A stretch of DNA of 64,000 nt from Parasphingopyxis lamellibrachiae (GTDB lineage Bacteria > Pseudomonadota > Alphaproteobacteria > Sphingomonadales > Sphingomonadaceae): the NCBI RefSeq assembly GCF_003385775.1, contig NZ_QRDP01000004.1:1792957-1856956 (forward strand). The letters run 5' to 3'. The position numbers and the translations under genes were made by a program. The notes beneath the pieces are model-generated. The model did not search any database, had not been told where the DNA came from, and worked only from the letters and a program-made list of their open reading frames with translations. Positions 52,249-62,588 of this stretch are shown piece by piece. The first letter of the stretch is position 1; the number at the start of each line of letters is the position of its first letter.

Positions 52249-52893
52249 ATGGCACGCCCCCAGACCGATCATGAAGCAACCGCCGAGAAACTGCTCGAAG
52301 CCGCCGAGCAGCTGATCCGCGAACGCGGCCCGGTTTCGCCGAGCGTTACCGATATCGCCAATGCCTGCGGCATGTCGCAATCCAACGTCTATCGCTTCTT
52401 TCCCAGCAAGGAAGCCCTGTTCGAAGCTTTTGCCGAACGGTGGTTCCGTGAACTGGACGATATCATGGAAGAAGTTGTTGCCGGCGATTTGCCCCCGCGT
52501 GAAAAACTCTATCAGTTCTTCGCCCGGCGCTTCGCGATCAAACGCGCCCGCTACGAGGAAGATCGCGACTATTTCATGACCTGCATGATGCTGGGCGATG
52601 AGCATCATGACGTGGTTATGAGCCATGTCGATCTTGCCGATCATTATATGGCCACCATCCTCGCCGAAGCGATTACCGATGGCGAATTTCCCGGCATGAC
52701 GATCGACAGCCTGATGGCCCCCGTCAATCTGATGGTGGCGCCCTTTTGCGATCCCAAGCTGATCCCGCAATATGAAGGCAGTGCGACGCTCGACAATCTG
52801 CGGATTGTCATCAACACGCTTTTCAACGGCCTTAACAGCCAGAATGCAGAAGCGCCCGAAGCCATAGACACGCATTTGAAACTCGCGTCGTAA
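52249..52893 (+). CDS. TetR-family transcriptional regulator 2
   Basis: A 214-residue regulator with start ATG 52249 (AGGGAG seven bases upstream). The helix-turn-helix is SVTDIANACGMSQSNVYRFF followed by PSKEALFEAFAERWFRELDD. The ligand domain has a typical all-helical pattern but no subfamily is recognised. No obvious target lies beside it; the divergent DUF389 gene starts about 150 bp upstream and could be one. Confidence 0.87.
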   Translation: MARPQTDHEATAEKLLEAAEQLIRERGPVSPSVTDIANACGMSQSNVYRFFPSKEALFEAFAERWFRELDDIMEEVVAGDLPPREKLYQFFARRFAIKRARYEEDRDYFMTCMMLGDEHHDVVMSHVDLADHYMATILAEAITDGEFPGMTIDSLMAPVNLMVAPFCDPKLIPQYEGSATLDNLRIVINTLFNGLNSQNAEAPEAIDTHLKLAS

Positions 52894-53018
52894 CAGGCGA
52901 TGGCAATGTTGGCCGGGTGGCCGCTTGACCCGGGTCAATTCAGCCCGGTACCGGCGAAGCTAAACATGGACCGTCAATAAACCGGCCAGGCCGGTCCGCC
53001 GGCAAGGAGCCCGCTGCA

Positions 53019-53474
53019 ATGAAAGACCGAACCGTTCGCATCGCCCTGACCGCTGCCATTGCCGCGACAGCATTTGTCCAATCCGTGCCGACCACTGCCG
53101 CGGGACCAGGCACCGGGATCAGCGCGACCGCGGCCCCCGTGCGCGGTTCGGCCCAGCGCCGGGCGATCCTCGACGCGCTGCGCCCGGCCGTGCAGGCGGA
53201 AATTGGACCCGAGATAGAATTCGTCGTCCATGATATCCGCGTCGTGCGCGGCTGGGCGTTCGTTTCGGCAACCCCGCAAAGACCCGGCGGCGCGCCGATC
53301 GACGGCCATCGCTACTTCCCTTATTTCAGCGAGATGGACGGCCTTACAACTACGGCCGTGCTGCGCCTTGAAGGCGGCTTCTGGACGCTGGTCGACCATG
53401 CCATCGGCGCCACCGATGTCTGGTATTGCGACCTGGGGCCGGCCAATCTCACCCCATCCTGTTCGGGCTACTGA
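53019..53474 (+). CDS. Small secreted protein of unknown function
   Basis: A 151-residue protein with a signal peptide (VRIALTAAIAATAFVQSVPT), then a compact domain with RRAILDALRPAVQAEIGPEI, EFVVHDIRVVRGWAFVSATP, FEMD-like YFSEMDGLTTTAVLRL and a closing GFWTLVDHAIGATDVWYCDL. Two Cys near the end may bond. The pattern looks like a sphingomonad-specific periplasmic family; function unknown. A SD-like AAGGAG precedes the ATG. It shares a terminator with the convergent acnA. Confidence 0.72.
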   Translation: MKDRTVRIALTAAIAATAFVQSVPTTAAGPGTGISATAAPVRGSAQRRAILDALRPAVQAEIGPEIEFVVHDIRVVRGWAFVSATPQRPGGAPIDGHRYFPYFSEMDGLTTTAVLRLEGGFWTLVDHAIGATDVWYCDLGPANLTPSCSGY

Positions 53475-53514
53475 TCGCCGCGGACGGGGAATGACGAACC
53501 GTCCGGAAATAAAA

Positions 53515-53552
53515 AAAAGGGCAGGGAAGCGTATCGGCTTCCCCGCCCTTTT
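53515..53552. terminator. Bidirectional terminator between the small secreted protein and acnA genes
   Basis: A 16-bp stem with one mismatch (AAAAGGGCAGGGAAGC and GCTTCCCCGCCCTTTT, loop 6 nt), A-rich on the left and T-rich on the right, so it works on both strands. Confidence 0.85.
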
Positions 53553-53571
53553 CATTTGATTGCGCGTGCCG

Positions 53572-56247
<2,676 letters not shown>

Positions 56248-56524
56248 TGGAATGCCCTTTTCGTGGTTCTTGTGCCCGACGCCGGAAGGGGGACTGCGCA
56301 GGGCGCAGCGACCGGCGGTAAGGCGGTGAATGAGTCGGGAGGGTGATTAGCGCAGGACGGGGATTTGGGGAAGGCTGGAACCCGCAATTTCTAGTATGGC
56401 AACGTTTACTTCAATTCTCTTCATCCATTGTCCATTTACGCGCATGCTTCATGCCTAAGGTCCTCGATTGCAGCCCACTGACCTATTGACCGGCACTGCA
56501 CCATGATGACAAAGTTGTCCGTCA
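56248..56524. other. Intergenic region; left edge of the A+T-rich insert
   Basis: No gene. The first 130 bp are G+C-rich host sequence upstream of acnA. From about 56385 the base composition turns A+T-rich, matching the following fusion gene. A TTGACC box at about 56489 could belong to its promoter; no clear -10 is assigned. Confidence 0.4.
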
Positions 56525-58483
56525 ATGACTGGCACGACGGTTTTACGGCGGAACACCATGATTCCAAAAAAATTTAGCTTGCCGAAAACTGAACTCCACG
56601 ATTCAAGTCAGCACCTTCAATTCCATCAAATTGCATCGGAACTTAGAAACCGGATAGCTGAACTTCGGAAACGAGGTCCGAGAAGGCTCAGCTACAGTCA
56701 AACTCGACTACTTAAACCTCAAATATTTTCTACCGACGGCAGCATTGTGCTGTCGCATGATGTGTTTGATCGATTCGCACCGGCTTATTTCAAGAGGTCT
56801 CGGAGGGCAGTATTTTTCGAGAAAACCGTTCACCTGAGGGGAGGGCGATACCTTATATCCGCCAACCCAACATTCGAAATCAGAACAAAATTAAAAACCT
56901 ATCGCGAAGATTTGGAAGAGGGGCTAAATGCCCTAGATGAAACACGGCATCCACTTTTCCAGTTGGCAATTGCAGATTATATAAAAAATGCAGCTGTAAC
57001 TATGCTTAATAGCTTCTTACAAGATGAGAAAGTTGGACAGTATAAACATACTATCATAAGTTATCAATCTGCTAGAAGAAATGCTATATATTATACTCAA
57101 GCTGCAGTTAATCTATATTACGGAATTCTAATTCAAGATGAATTGCGTGTGAAATTTTCTTTTCAAGACCTTATTAAGAATCAAAAGCCTTTTGATAAGA
57201 TGCAGTCTGTAATTTTGGATCGTTATCGAGAAGGAGTATTCTCGTCTCGCCATATTACAAGGCCAGAAGCCACCCATCCGATAGTTATCGCTGCTGCCGT
57301 GGCTCAATTTGCGAACGCTGGTTCGCGAGAAATTGATTTGATTATCGGTATGCCATCTGGATCAACAGAACTCTGCTTTGCTCATGCTTTTGGTCAGCAG
57401 ATTTTCAACTCGAATTCATGCGATATCAAATTATTTCCGGTGTCTTTTCATTCATCGAAGAACGAGTTTGACCGCAAAGAAGATATGAAATCTGCATTTA
57501 ATCGTTGGATAATCCATAACAGCAGAGACATTCGTGAAAAGAACGTTCTAATAGTAGATGACAATTCGTCGACAGGAAATACTATTGATAAAATACGAGA
57601 TATAGTTGATCAATGCTCTCCAAAGGAAATTCATATTTCTATAGCTGAAGCTGACATAATTCGCAGCGAAATAGATTTGTTGAGTTCATCACGTCCAAAT
57701 ATAGCTCATAAGTCACTTTATGACCATGCCGTGAACATCCTCCCCGTGTCTCGCGTGCTCAAGCCGAAAACTGATTTGAAAGAAATTCTTGAACGTAGAA
57801 AGATGGAGTTATGTACAAAAAGACGGTACTTATCGGAAACTAAAAATTTTCCGAGAACAATAATTGGCAATGTATACTTAGACTTAATTAGAGAGTCTAC
57901 AGAAGATGTACTAGATCGTTTGCCAGAAGATGGAATAATTAGAAAGTTTCAAAAAACTCCGCTTTCTAACTTCGCGCCGGTAAACGTGAGCTATCAAGGC
58001 GAGCGATTCAATTCGGTCGAACATGGCTATCAAGCGATGAAATTTCCTTCCAGCACATGGGAAAAGGTGAGCGATCGGCATATTGAAGCCATCAATCGGA
58101 AGCTCTCGCCAGGTGGAGAAAGGATTGGCAGAAAGGAACTCCCACATCTATTCAGCAGCCAGCAGCTTTCCGCCGGGGGCTCAAAAAAGGTAGCAAAATA
58201 CCTCAGGCAAGTAGTTCACGTTCGCGATGATTGGGACGAAGTGAAAGTGTACATCATGATCGCCCTATTGATTCAAAAGTTCTCCAAGGAAAAGTTCTAT
58301 CGATTGTTAAAATCTACTGGAGACAAGTACCTTATCGAGGGAAATACTTGGGACGACACTTTTTGGGGGGAATGTAACGGAAGAGGCCGGAATTTTTTAG
58401 GCAGAAGTCTGATGAAAATCCGCGAATGTTCGATTGAAACACTGCAAGTAGAGGCTACGAAAATCGAGGAAACGTTAATATGA
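56525..58483 (+). CDS. Phosphoribosyltransferase-NADAR domain fusion protein (candidate conflict/defence protein)
   Basis: 652 residues, A+T-rich unlike all neighbours. Residues 1-235 are a helical region I do not recognise. Residues about 240-430 look like a type I phosphoribosyltransferase: IIGMPSGSTELCFAHAFG for the first loop and the PRPP-binding VLIVDDNSSTGNTIDKIRDI at 341-360. Residues 472-635 are a NADAR (YbiA-like) domain: LSNFAPV, NSVEHGYQAMKF, DDWDEVKVYIMIALLIQKF, LKSTGDKYLIE, WDDTFWGE and GRGRNFLGRSLMKIR. NADAR proteins act on N-glycosidic or ADP-ribose-linked substrates, including ADP-ribosyl-guanine. The fusion suggests nucleotide/NAD chemistry, perhaps anti-phage. ATG 56558 (MIPKKFSL) is an alternative start. 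Confidence 0.82.
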   Translation: MTGTTVLRRNTMIPKKFSLPKTELHDSSQHLQFHQIASELRNRIAELRKRGPRRLSYSQTRLLKPQIFSTDGSIVLSHDVFDRFAPAYFKRSRRAVFFEKTVHLRGGRYLISANPTFEIRTKLKTYREDLEEGLNALDETRHPLFQLAIADYIKNAAVTMLNSFLQDEKVGQYKHTIISYQSARRNAIYYTQAAVNLYYGILIQDELRVKFSFQDLIKNQKPFDKMQSVILDRYREGVFSSRHITRPEATHPIVIAAAVAQFANAGSREIDLIIGMPSGSTELCFAHAFGQQIFNSNSCDIKLFPVSFHSSKNEFDRKEDMKSAFNRWIIHNSRDIREKNVLIVDDNSSTGNTIDKIRDIVDQCSPKEIHISIAEADIIRSEIDLLSSSRPNIAHKSLYDHAVNILPVSRVLKPKTDLKEILERRKMELCTKRRYLSETKNFPRTIIGNVYLDLIRESTEDVLDRLPEDGIIRKFQKTPLSNFAPVNVSYQGERFNSVEHGYQAMKFPSSTWEKVSDRHIEAINRKLSPGGERIGRKELPHLFSSQQLSAGGSKKVAKYLRQVVHVRDDWDEVKVYIMIALLIQKFSKEKFYRLLKSTGDKYLIEGNTWDDTFWGECNGRGRNFLGRSLMKIRECSIETLQVEATKIEETLI

Positions 58484-58610
58484 AGTGATTCCAAATATGA
58501 TCGTTAAGTCCATGCCATTGATCCTCAATTGTGATGCTCCATTCCCCCCAACCTTCCCGACCCCACCTTCGCCACTACTCACTCCCCCTCCCCTGCGCTA
58601 AAACCCCACC

Positions 58611-58709
58611 ATGTGCGGACGCAAATATGCTCGTGAGGAACTGACCTGGGACGAGTATCGGGAGATACTCTCGCTGGTCCCCTCCGCTCCCATCACCCGC
58701 TCAGGGTGA
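58611..58709 (+). pseudogene. Truncated SRAP (YedK/HMCES-like) gene
   Basis: The frame reads MCGRKYAREELTWDEYREIL and stops after 32 codons. MCGR with the N-terminal Cys2 is the diagnostic start of SRAP proteins, which cross-link to abasic DNA sites and are normally about 200 residues. The rest of the domain (the NxAP and HxRxET parts) is absent. It directly follows the A+T-rich fusion gene, so it is probably a host gene cut by the same rearrangement. Too short for the usual gene callers. Confidence 0.65.
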
Positions 58710-58813
58710 GTGGAGAGTGGATGTTACTACGGTGACAGTGCACCAACTGACCCCTTCCATTGTGCTGCTAAAAGCCATTTTGGCGGGCCGGACTTTGCTG
58801 CTATACACAGCCC

Positions 58814-59215
58814 ATGAGATTGCTCGCCCTGATTGTTCCTCCATTGCTCCTGAGCGCATCCGTCGCTCCGGCAACGACGATCATGGTAACTCCGCCCGGC
58901 GATGAACAGGCAGTGCATCAGCCCCCTCATGAGGGCGCGATTGATCCGCTCGATTGGGAGGCGGAGATGGATGCCGAAGACAAGGCCTGGGCCATCGCCT
59001 GTCCCGAAGGGCAAGCGGCGATCAATGCAATGGAAGCCGCATACAAGCAGGAACAGTCTGAGATGACGCTGGAAGAACAAATTGCGGCAGCGGTGGCGGA
59101 TATGGAGGCCGCAGCCGATGACGCCATGGCCATGATGGACAATTGCCCCGATGATGCTGACGAGTGCGGCGCGCTGATAGCATCCGAGCCTTTCTGCCCC
59201 GAGGCCGCACAGTAA
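58814..59215 (+). CDS. Small secreted acidic protein of unknown function
   Basis: A 133-residue protein with a signal peptide (LLALIVPPLLLSASVAPAT), then an Ala/Glu-rich helical domain (MTLEEQIAAAVADMEAAADD) and three Cys towards the end (DNCPDDADECGALIASEPFC). Strongly acidic. No family recognised; no operon partner. Codon use matches the host, so it lies outside the A+T-rich insert. Moderate confidence that it is a real gene. Confidence 0.6.
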   Translation: MRLLALIVPPLLLSASVAPATTIMVTPPGDEQAVHQPPHEGAIDPLDWEAEMDAEDKAWAIACPEGQAAINAMEAAYKQEQSEMTLEEQIAAAVADMEAAADDAMAMMDNCPDDADECGALIASEPFCPEAAQ

Positions 59216-59291
59216 ATCCTATTTCCTGTCCTACAGACCCCCAAATCGTATAAATAGATCGGCTCCATTCCCTGTGTGAGGAGCCCTTGTC

Positions 59292-59777
59292 ATGGCCGAT
59301 CCCGATCCGCCACCGTACCGCACCCGCCATGACGGGTGGACGGAAGCGCGCAAACGAAAATTCCTCCATGCGCTGGCGCGGACGGGCTGTGTGCGGGATG
59401 CGTGCGGGATTGCGCATATCTCCTCGACCAGCGCCTATCGCCATCGGGGGCGCGATGCGGGGTTTGCGGACGCCTGGGAGCAGGCACTGACCAAGGCACT
59501 GCCGGTGCTGGAGGCGGCAGCGTTCGAGCGGGCGGTGGAGGGGGTGTGGGAGCCGGTCGTTTCGGGCGGCAAGGTGGCGGTGTACAGGAAACGCTATTCG
59601 GACGCGATCCTCGTGACGCTGCTCAAGCGCGCGGACGAGGCGGCGTCGACAGCGCGCTTTGCCGACACGAGCAGCCGGGAAGGCGCGGAGGCGGCGTTCG
59701 AAGAGCTGAAGAGGCGGCTCGCCGCGATGCACCGGCGCATCTGCAAGGACCCGGATTGCCGGGAGTGCAACGGCTAG
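59292..59777 (+). CDS. Terminase-small-subunit-like helix-turn-helix protein (orphan)
   Basis: A 161-residue, basic, helical protein. TEARKRKFLHALARTGCVRD then ACGIAHISSTSAYRHRGRDA reads as a helix-turn-helix of the type found in phage terminase small subunits and related sphingomonad proteins. A coiled helix (EAAFEELKRRLAAMHRRI) and a short Cys-containing tail (CKDPDCRECNG) follow. No portal, capsid or terminase large subunit is near, so it may be a remnant of a prophage or a domesticated regulator. Confidence 0.65.
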   Translation: MADPDPPPYRTRHDGWTEARKRKFLHALARTGCVRDACGIAHISSTSAYRHRGRDAGFADAWEQALTKALPVLEAAAFERAVEGVWEPVVSGGKVAVYRKRYSDAILVTLLKRADEAASTARFADTSSREGAEAAFEELKRRLAAMHRRICKDPDCRECNG

Positions 59778-59790
59778 CCGGGCCGTTACA

Positions 59791-59862
59791 CCGCACCGGC
59801 CCGTCCCGGTCGCCCTGCAGGACAGGCGTGACGGGCGACCGGGCGGGGGAGGGCCGGTGCGG
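59791..59862 (+). repeat. Palindromic repeat, copy 3 (diverged)
   Basis: CCGCACCGGCCC...CCGGTCGCCC at left and GGGCGACCGG...GGGCCGGTGCGG at right, an imperfect palindrome of 72 bp. The outer GGGCCGGTGCGG is shared with copies 1 and 2, and the inner stem CCGGTCGCCC is a further variant of their stems. A second hairpin, AACGTTGC-type, follows at 59861-59883 and recurs at 61737-61765. Confidence 0.6.
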
Positions 59863-59906
59863 CGACGTTGCCGGGGCAACGTTGGGAGCGGGCGGGTGCG
59901 GCAAGC

Positions 59907-60563
59907 CTAGTCCCAGCGGGAGCCGAGGATCACCGAACAGAAATTGCCCGGCCGGAACGCGGGATCTTTCATGGCGATGACATCGCCCTTCACATTGCCG
60001 AACGTGGTTTCGGGCTTATGCCTGATCCCGTCGTAAAAGGCGTCGATAATGCCGGTCTTGAAATCGGCCGGGCGCGGATGCGCGGCGACGACGGCCTCGC
60101 GGATATCGTCCGGATAGCGATCATAGGTCAGGCCGAGCACGTCCATCTCTACACCCGCCGTAACCAGCGCGATCACCGGGTGCATATGCCCGGGAATGCC
60201 CGGCGTGGTGTGCAGCGCGATCGCCGCCCAGACCGTGTCGATATCCTGTTGCGTTATGCCGTAACCGGCAAGGAAATCGCGCGCCGCGTTCGCGCCGTCG
60301 ACCTCGAAGCGCTCGTCCGGGCTGCTGTGGCTCTCCAGCAGCCCGATATCGTGGAACATCGCGCCGACATAGAGCAGCTCGGGATCGTAGCGCAGGTTGC
60401 GCTGCCGCCCGGCGATCGCGCCGAAATAATAGACCCGGCTCGAATGGTGGAACAGCAGCGGCGTCGACACGTCCCGGACGAACTCGGTGGCCGCCCGGCC
60501 GAGCGCGCTGTCGGGGATTGTCACGCCGCCGATATCGGCGATGGCGTTCGTCTCGTTGCACAT
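59907..60563 (-). CDS. HD-domain protein (phosphohydrolase-like)
   Basis: A 218-residue HD-superfamily protein. The metal-binding set is seen in TPLLFHHSSRVYYFGAI, YVGAMFHDIGLLE (HD pair), IALHTTPGIPGHMHPVIALV and GVEMDVLG. The spacing resembles the cyanamide-hydratase-like HD group more than nucleotide phosphohydrolases. I start at 60563 (MCNETNA), where GGAG lies six bases upstream; the longer frames reach into the divergent gene. The pairing with a GlxA-type AraC regulator suggests an inducible enzyme for a small nitrogenous or nitrile-like compound; inference only. Confidence 0.8.
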   Translation of the reverse strand: MCNETNAIADIGGVTIPDSALGRAATEFVRDVSTPLLFHHSSRVYYFGAIAGRQRNLRYDPELLYVGAMFHDIGLLESHSSPDERFEVDGANAARDFLAGYGITQQDIDTVWAAIALHTTPGIPGHMHPVIALVTAGVEMDVLGLTYDRYPDDIREAVVAAHPRPADFKTGIIDAFYDGIRHKPETTFGNVKGDVIAMKDPAFRPGNFCSVILGSRWD

Positions 60564-60719
60564 ATCGATCTCCATTTGACGCGGTATCGGGCCAAGCATA
60601 TGGTCGCGCTCTTTTGGCCACAATGATCGTTTTCCGTCGATTATGGCCAAAGACGCGTCCGATCGGGCCGCCGGATGGCCGGGCCGGCCAGGCGGGGCAG
60701 GAAGGGACGGGAAAAGACC

Positions 60720-61676
60720 ATGATCATCGGCATCGCGATCCCGCCGAACGCCCAGTCGCTCGATATATCCGGGCCGCTCGACGTTTTCGTCGAGGCCAGC
60801 CGTCACATCGCCCCGGCGGCTTCCTATGACGTGCGGCTGATATCGGCGACGGCCACCCGGCGCATCCGGGCGAGCGGCATGACGATCCAGACGGACCTGA
60901 CATTCCGCGACGCCGATTTTCCCATCGATACGCTGCTGGTGGCGGGGACGCCCGATTATCGCCAGGCCGGCGAAATGACGGGCTTCCTCTCATGGCTGCG
61001 CAGCCGGACGCCCGATATGAGGCGCTTCGGTTCCGTGTGTACGGGCGCCTTCTTCCTCGGCGCGGCGGGCCTGCTCGACAATCGCCGGGTCACCACCCAT
61101 TGGCAGCACGCACCGGAGCTGGCGCGGCTTTACCCGAAAGCGCAAATTTCCGACGACGCCATTTACGTGCAGGACGGGCCGCTCTGCACATCGGCCGGCG
61201 TGACGGCGGGAATCGATCTGGCGCTCAAGCTTGTCGAGATCGACCATGGCCGGGACCTGGCTCTGAAAGTGGCGCGGCGCCTCGTCGTCTTCCTGCGCCG
61301 GCCCGGCGGCCAGTCCCAGTTCAGCGCCCATCTCGCGGCGCAGATCGCCGAGGAAAGCCGGATACGGTCCGTCCAGCACTGGATCCTGCAGGATGTTTCG
61401 GCTGAGCTTTCCCTCAAGGCGCTGGCCGCGCATTGCGGCATGAGTGTGCGCAACTTCACCCGGATTTTCCTGAGCGAAACCGGGCAGACGCCAGGCGATT
61501 TCGTGGAGCGCACACGCGTCGATGCGGCGCGGCGGCTGCTCGAAGACAGCGACACCCCCTTGCAGCGCGTTGCGACGCAATGCGGGTTTTCAAACCCCGA
61601 TATCATGCGCCGGGCCTTTCTCCGGCGGATCGGAACCGGCCCGACCGAATATCGCCGGACATTCCGCCAGCCGTGA
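60720..61676 (+). CDS. GlxA-family transcriptional regulator (DJ-1/PfpI + AraC)
   Basis: A 318-residue protein. Residues 1-190 are a DJ-1/PfpI-like amidotransferase domain (GPLDVFVEAS, RFGSVCTGAFFLGAAGLLDN with Cys in the elbow, RVTTHWQHAPELARLYPKA). Residues 215-318 are an AraC DNA-binding domain (LSLKALAAHCGMSVRNFTRI and RVATQCGFSNPDIMRRAFLR). GlxA proteins often activate a divergent operon in response to small amines or nitrogenous compounds. The divergent gene is the HD protein. ATG 60720 is chosen over the upstream frame start. Confidence 0.92.
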   Translation: MIIGIAIPPNAQSLDISGPLDVFVEASRHIAPAASYDVRLISATATRRIRASGMTIQTDLTFRDADFPIDTLLVAGTPDYRQAGEMTGFLSWLRSRTPDMRRFGSVCTGAFFLGAAGLLDNRRVTTHWQHAPELARLYPKAQISDDAIYVQDGPLCTSAGVTAGIDLALKLVEIDHGRDLALKVARRLVVFLRRPGGQSQFSAHLAAQIAEESRIRSVQHWILQDVSAELSLKALAAHCGMSVRNFTRIFLSETGQTPGDFVERTRVDAARRLLEDSDTPLQRVATQCGFSNPDIMRRAFLRRIGTGPTEYRRTFRQP

Positions 61677-61804
61677 ATGCCGCAAACCGCGCCGCGCCCG
61701 AAGAATGGGGCCGGTGGGGGAGCGGTTTGTCGTCAGAACGTTGCTCACGCAACGTCGCCGCACCGCCCTACGATGCCATCCATCGACGCTTCGCACGGCC
61801 GGAG

Positions 61805-61918
61805 CCTGTGTCATCTCCGCCCGCGCCCCCTCCCGGCCGCCCATTCAGGGTACACTCGTGGGCGGCCGGGAGGGGGTGCGGGCCGGTGCGGCGCCTGAGG
61901 CGAAGCCGAAGGTCTGAC
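61805..61918 (+). repeat. Palindromic repeat, copy 1
   Basis: A 114-bp unit. Left flank CCTGTGTCATCTCCGCCCGC; a perfect 18-bp stem CCCCCTCCCGGCCGCCCA (61826-61843) and its complement (61859-61876) around a 15-nt loop; right flank GTGCGGGCCGGTGCGGCGCC followed by TGAGGCGAAGCCGAAGGTC. The same unit lies inverted at 62394-62506. The stems differ at three positions, each changed on both arms. Confidence 0.85.
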
Positions 61919-61959
61919 GATAAATGAAAGTGGGGAGCTTCTGTTGCCCGGTGCTCCCC

Positions 61960-62300
61960 GAACCGCTGGTTTCCACTTCTGTTGCCGGGCGTGGTCCAGC
62001 CCCGTTATTTACCTAGTAACTTAAGCCGTGAAGCTTTGGGTTACGCAGCAATAGCAAGAGCGTCGTTATCGTTTGCTCTTATGAGTTGTGAACGGTTTCA
62101 CGGCGCATTCAGGCCGGGCGAAAAGTAACGTCTTTCAACACACGTCGATCCTGGTTCGGCCCCATCGGGAAGGGCGGAAATCGGCTGAAATCCGCTCTTT
62201 TTGGTGGAGCCGCCGGGTACTGCCCCCGGGTCCGCTGTGTCTATTGCACGACACCGTTTATCGCCATAGCCGAAACAAGTCCGGCAGCCCCAATATAGGG
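61960..62300 (-). ncRNA. ssrA: Two-piece (circularly permuted) tmRNA, tag ANDNDALAIAA
   Basis: On the minus strand the acceptor piece comes first and ends in CGGCTCC-A-CCA (CCA at 62204-62202). After a spacer of about 38 nt the coding piece begins GGGGCCGAACCAGGATCGAC at 62163. GGGGCCG pairs with CGGCTCC, including the G3-U70 pair needed for alanine charging. The tag frame from GCA (62076) to TAA (62041) encodes ANDNDALAIAA. This permuted order is the alphaproteobacterial form; it rescues stalled ribosomes with SmpB. The 5' end of the acceptor piece and the 3' end of the coding piece are estimates. Confidence 0.92.
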
Positions 62301-62393
62301 CTTCCCGCGTTAATGGGAAGTGAGTGGGCGAAAAGAGGGCAGATGCAGGCCTGGAAAGGCGATTTTGTTTGCCGGCATTCGGTCTGCCAGACT

Positions 62394-62506
62394 GTCAGAC
62401 CTTCGGCTTCGCCTCAGGCGCCGCACCGGCCCGCACCCCCACCCGGTCTCCCATAAAATACACTGAGTGGGAGACCGGGTGGGGGCGCGGGCGGAGATGA
62501 CACAGG
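62394..62506 (-). repeat. Palindromic repeat, copy 2 (inverted relative to copy 1)
   Basis: A 113-bp unit in the opposite orientation to copy 1, on the other side of ssrA. The flanks are almost identical to those of copy 1. The 18-bp stem is perfect (62436-62453 with 62468-62485) but reads CCCCCACCCGGTCTCCCA, differing from copy 1 at three positions on both arms; the 14-nt loop is not conserved. Confidence 0.85.
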
Positions 62507-62510
62507 TCCC

Positions 62511-62546
62511 GAACGAAAACGGCGCTGCGGGAAACCCCGCAACGCC
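62511..62546 (-). terminator. Terminator of the small lipoprotein gene
   Basis: GGCGCTGCGGG (62521-62531) faces CCCGCAACGCC (62536-62546), one mismatch, followed on the minus strand by GTTTTCGTTC. Confidence 0.7.
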
Positions 62547-62588
62547 GTCAATGCCATGGGAGGCATTCTCGCTGGTCGTCTCAGACCG

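Larger units (their letters stand above)
61677..62588. other. Gene-poor region carrying ssrA and palindromic repeats
   Basis: No protein gene. It contains a short hairpin (AACGTTGC-N4-GCAACGT, 61737-61756), repeat copy 1, a hairpin at 61932-61959 that may end the ssrA transcript (GGGGAGC/GCTCCCC), the permuted ssrA gene, repeat copy 2 and the terminator of the next lipoprotein gene. Open frames across it are chance readings over the RNA gene and repeats. Confidence 0.7.

Noticed and set aside
62088-62456. A 122-codon plus-strand frame
   Set aside because: It overlies ssrA and repeat copy 2 and has no protein features.
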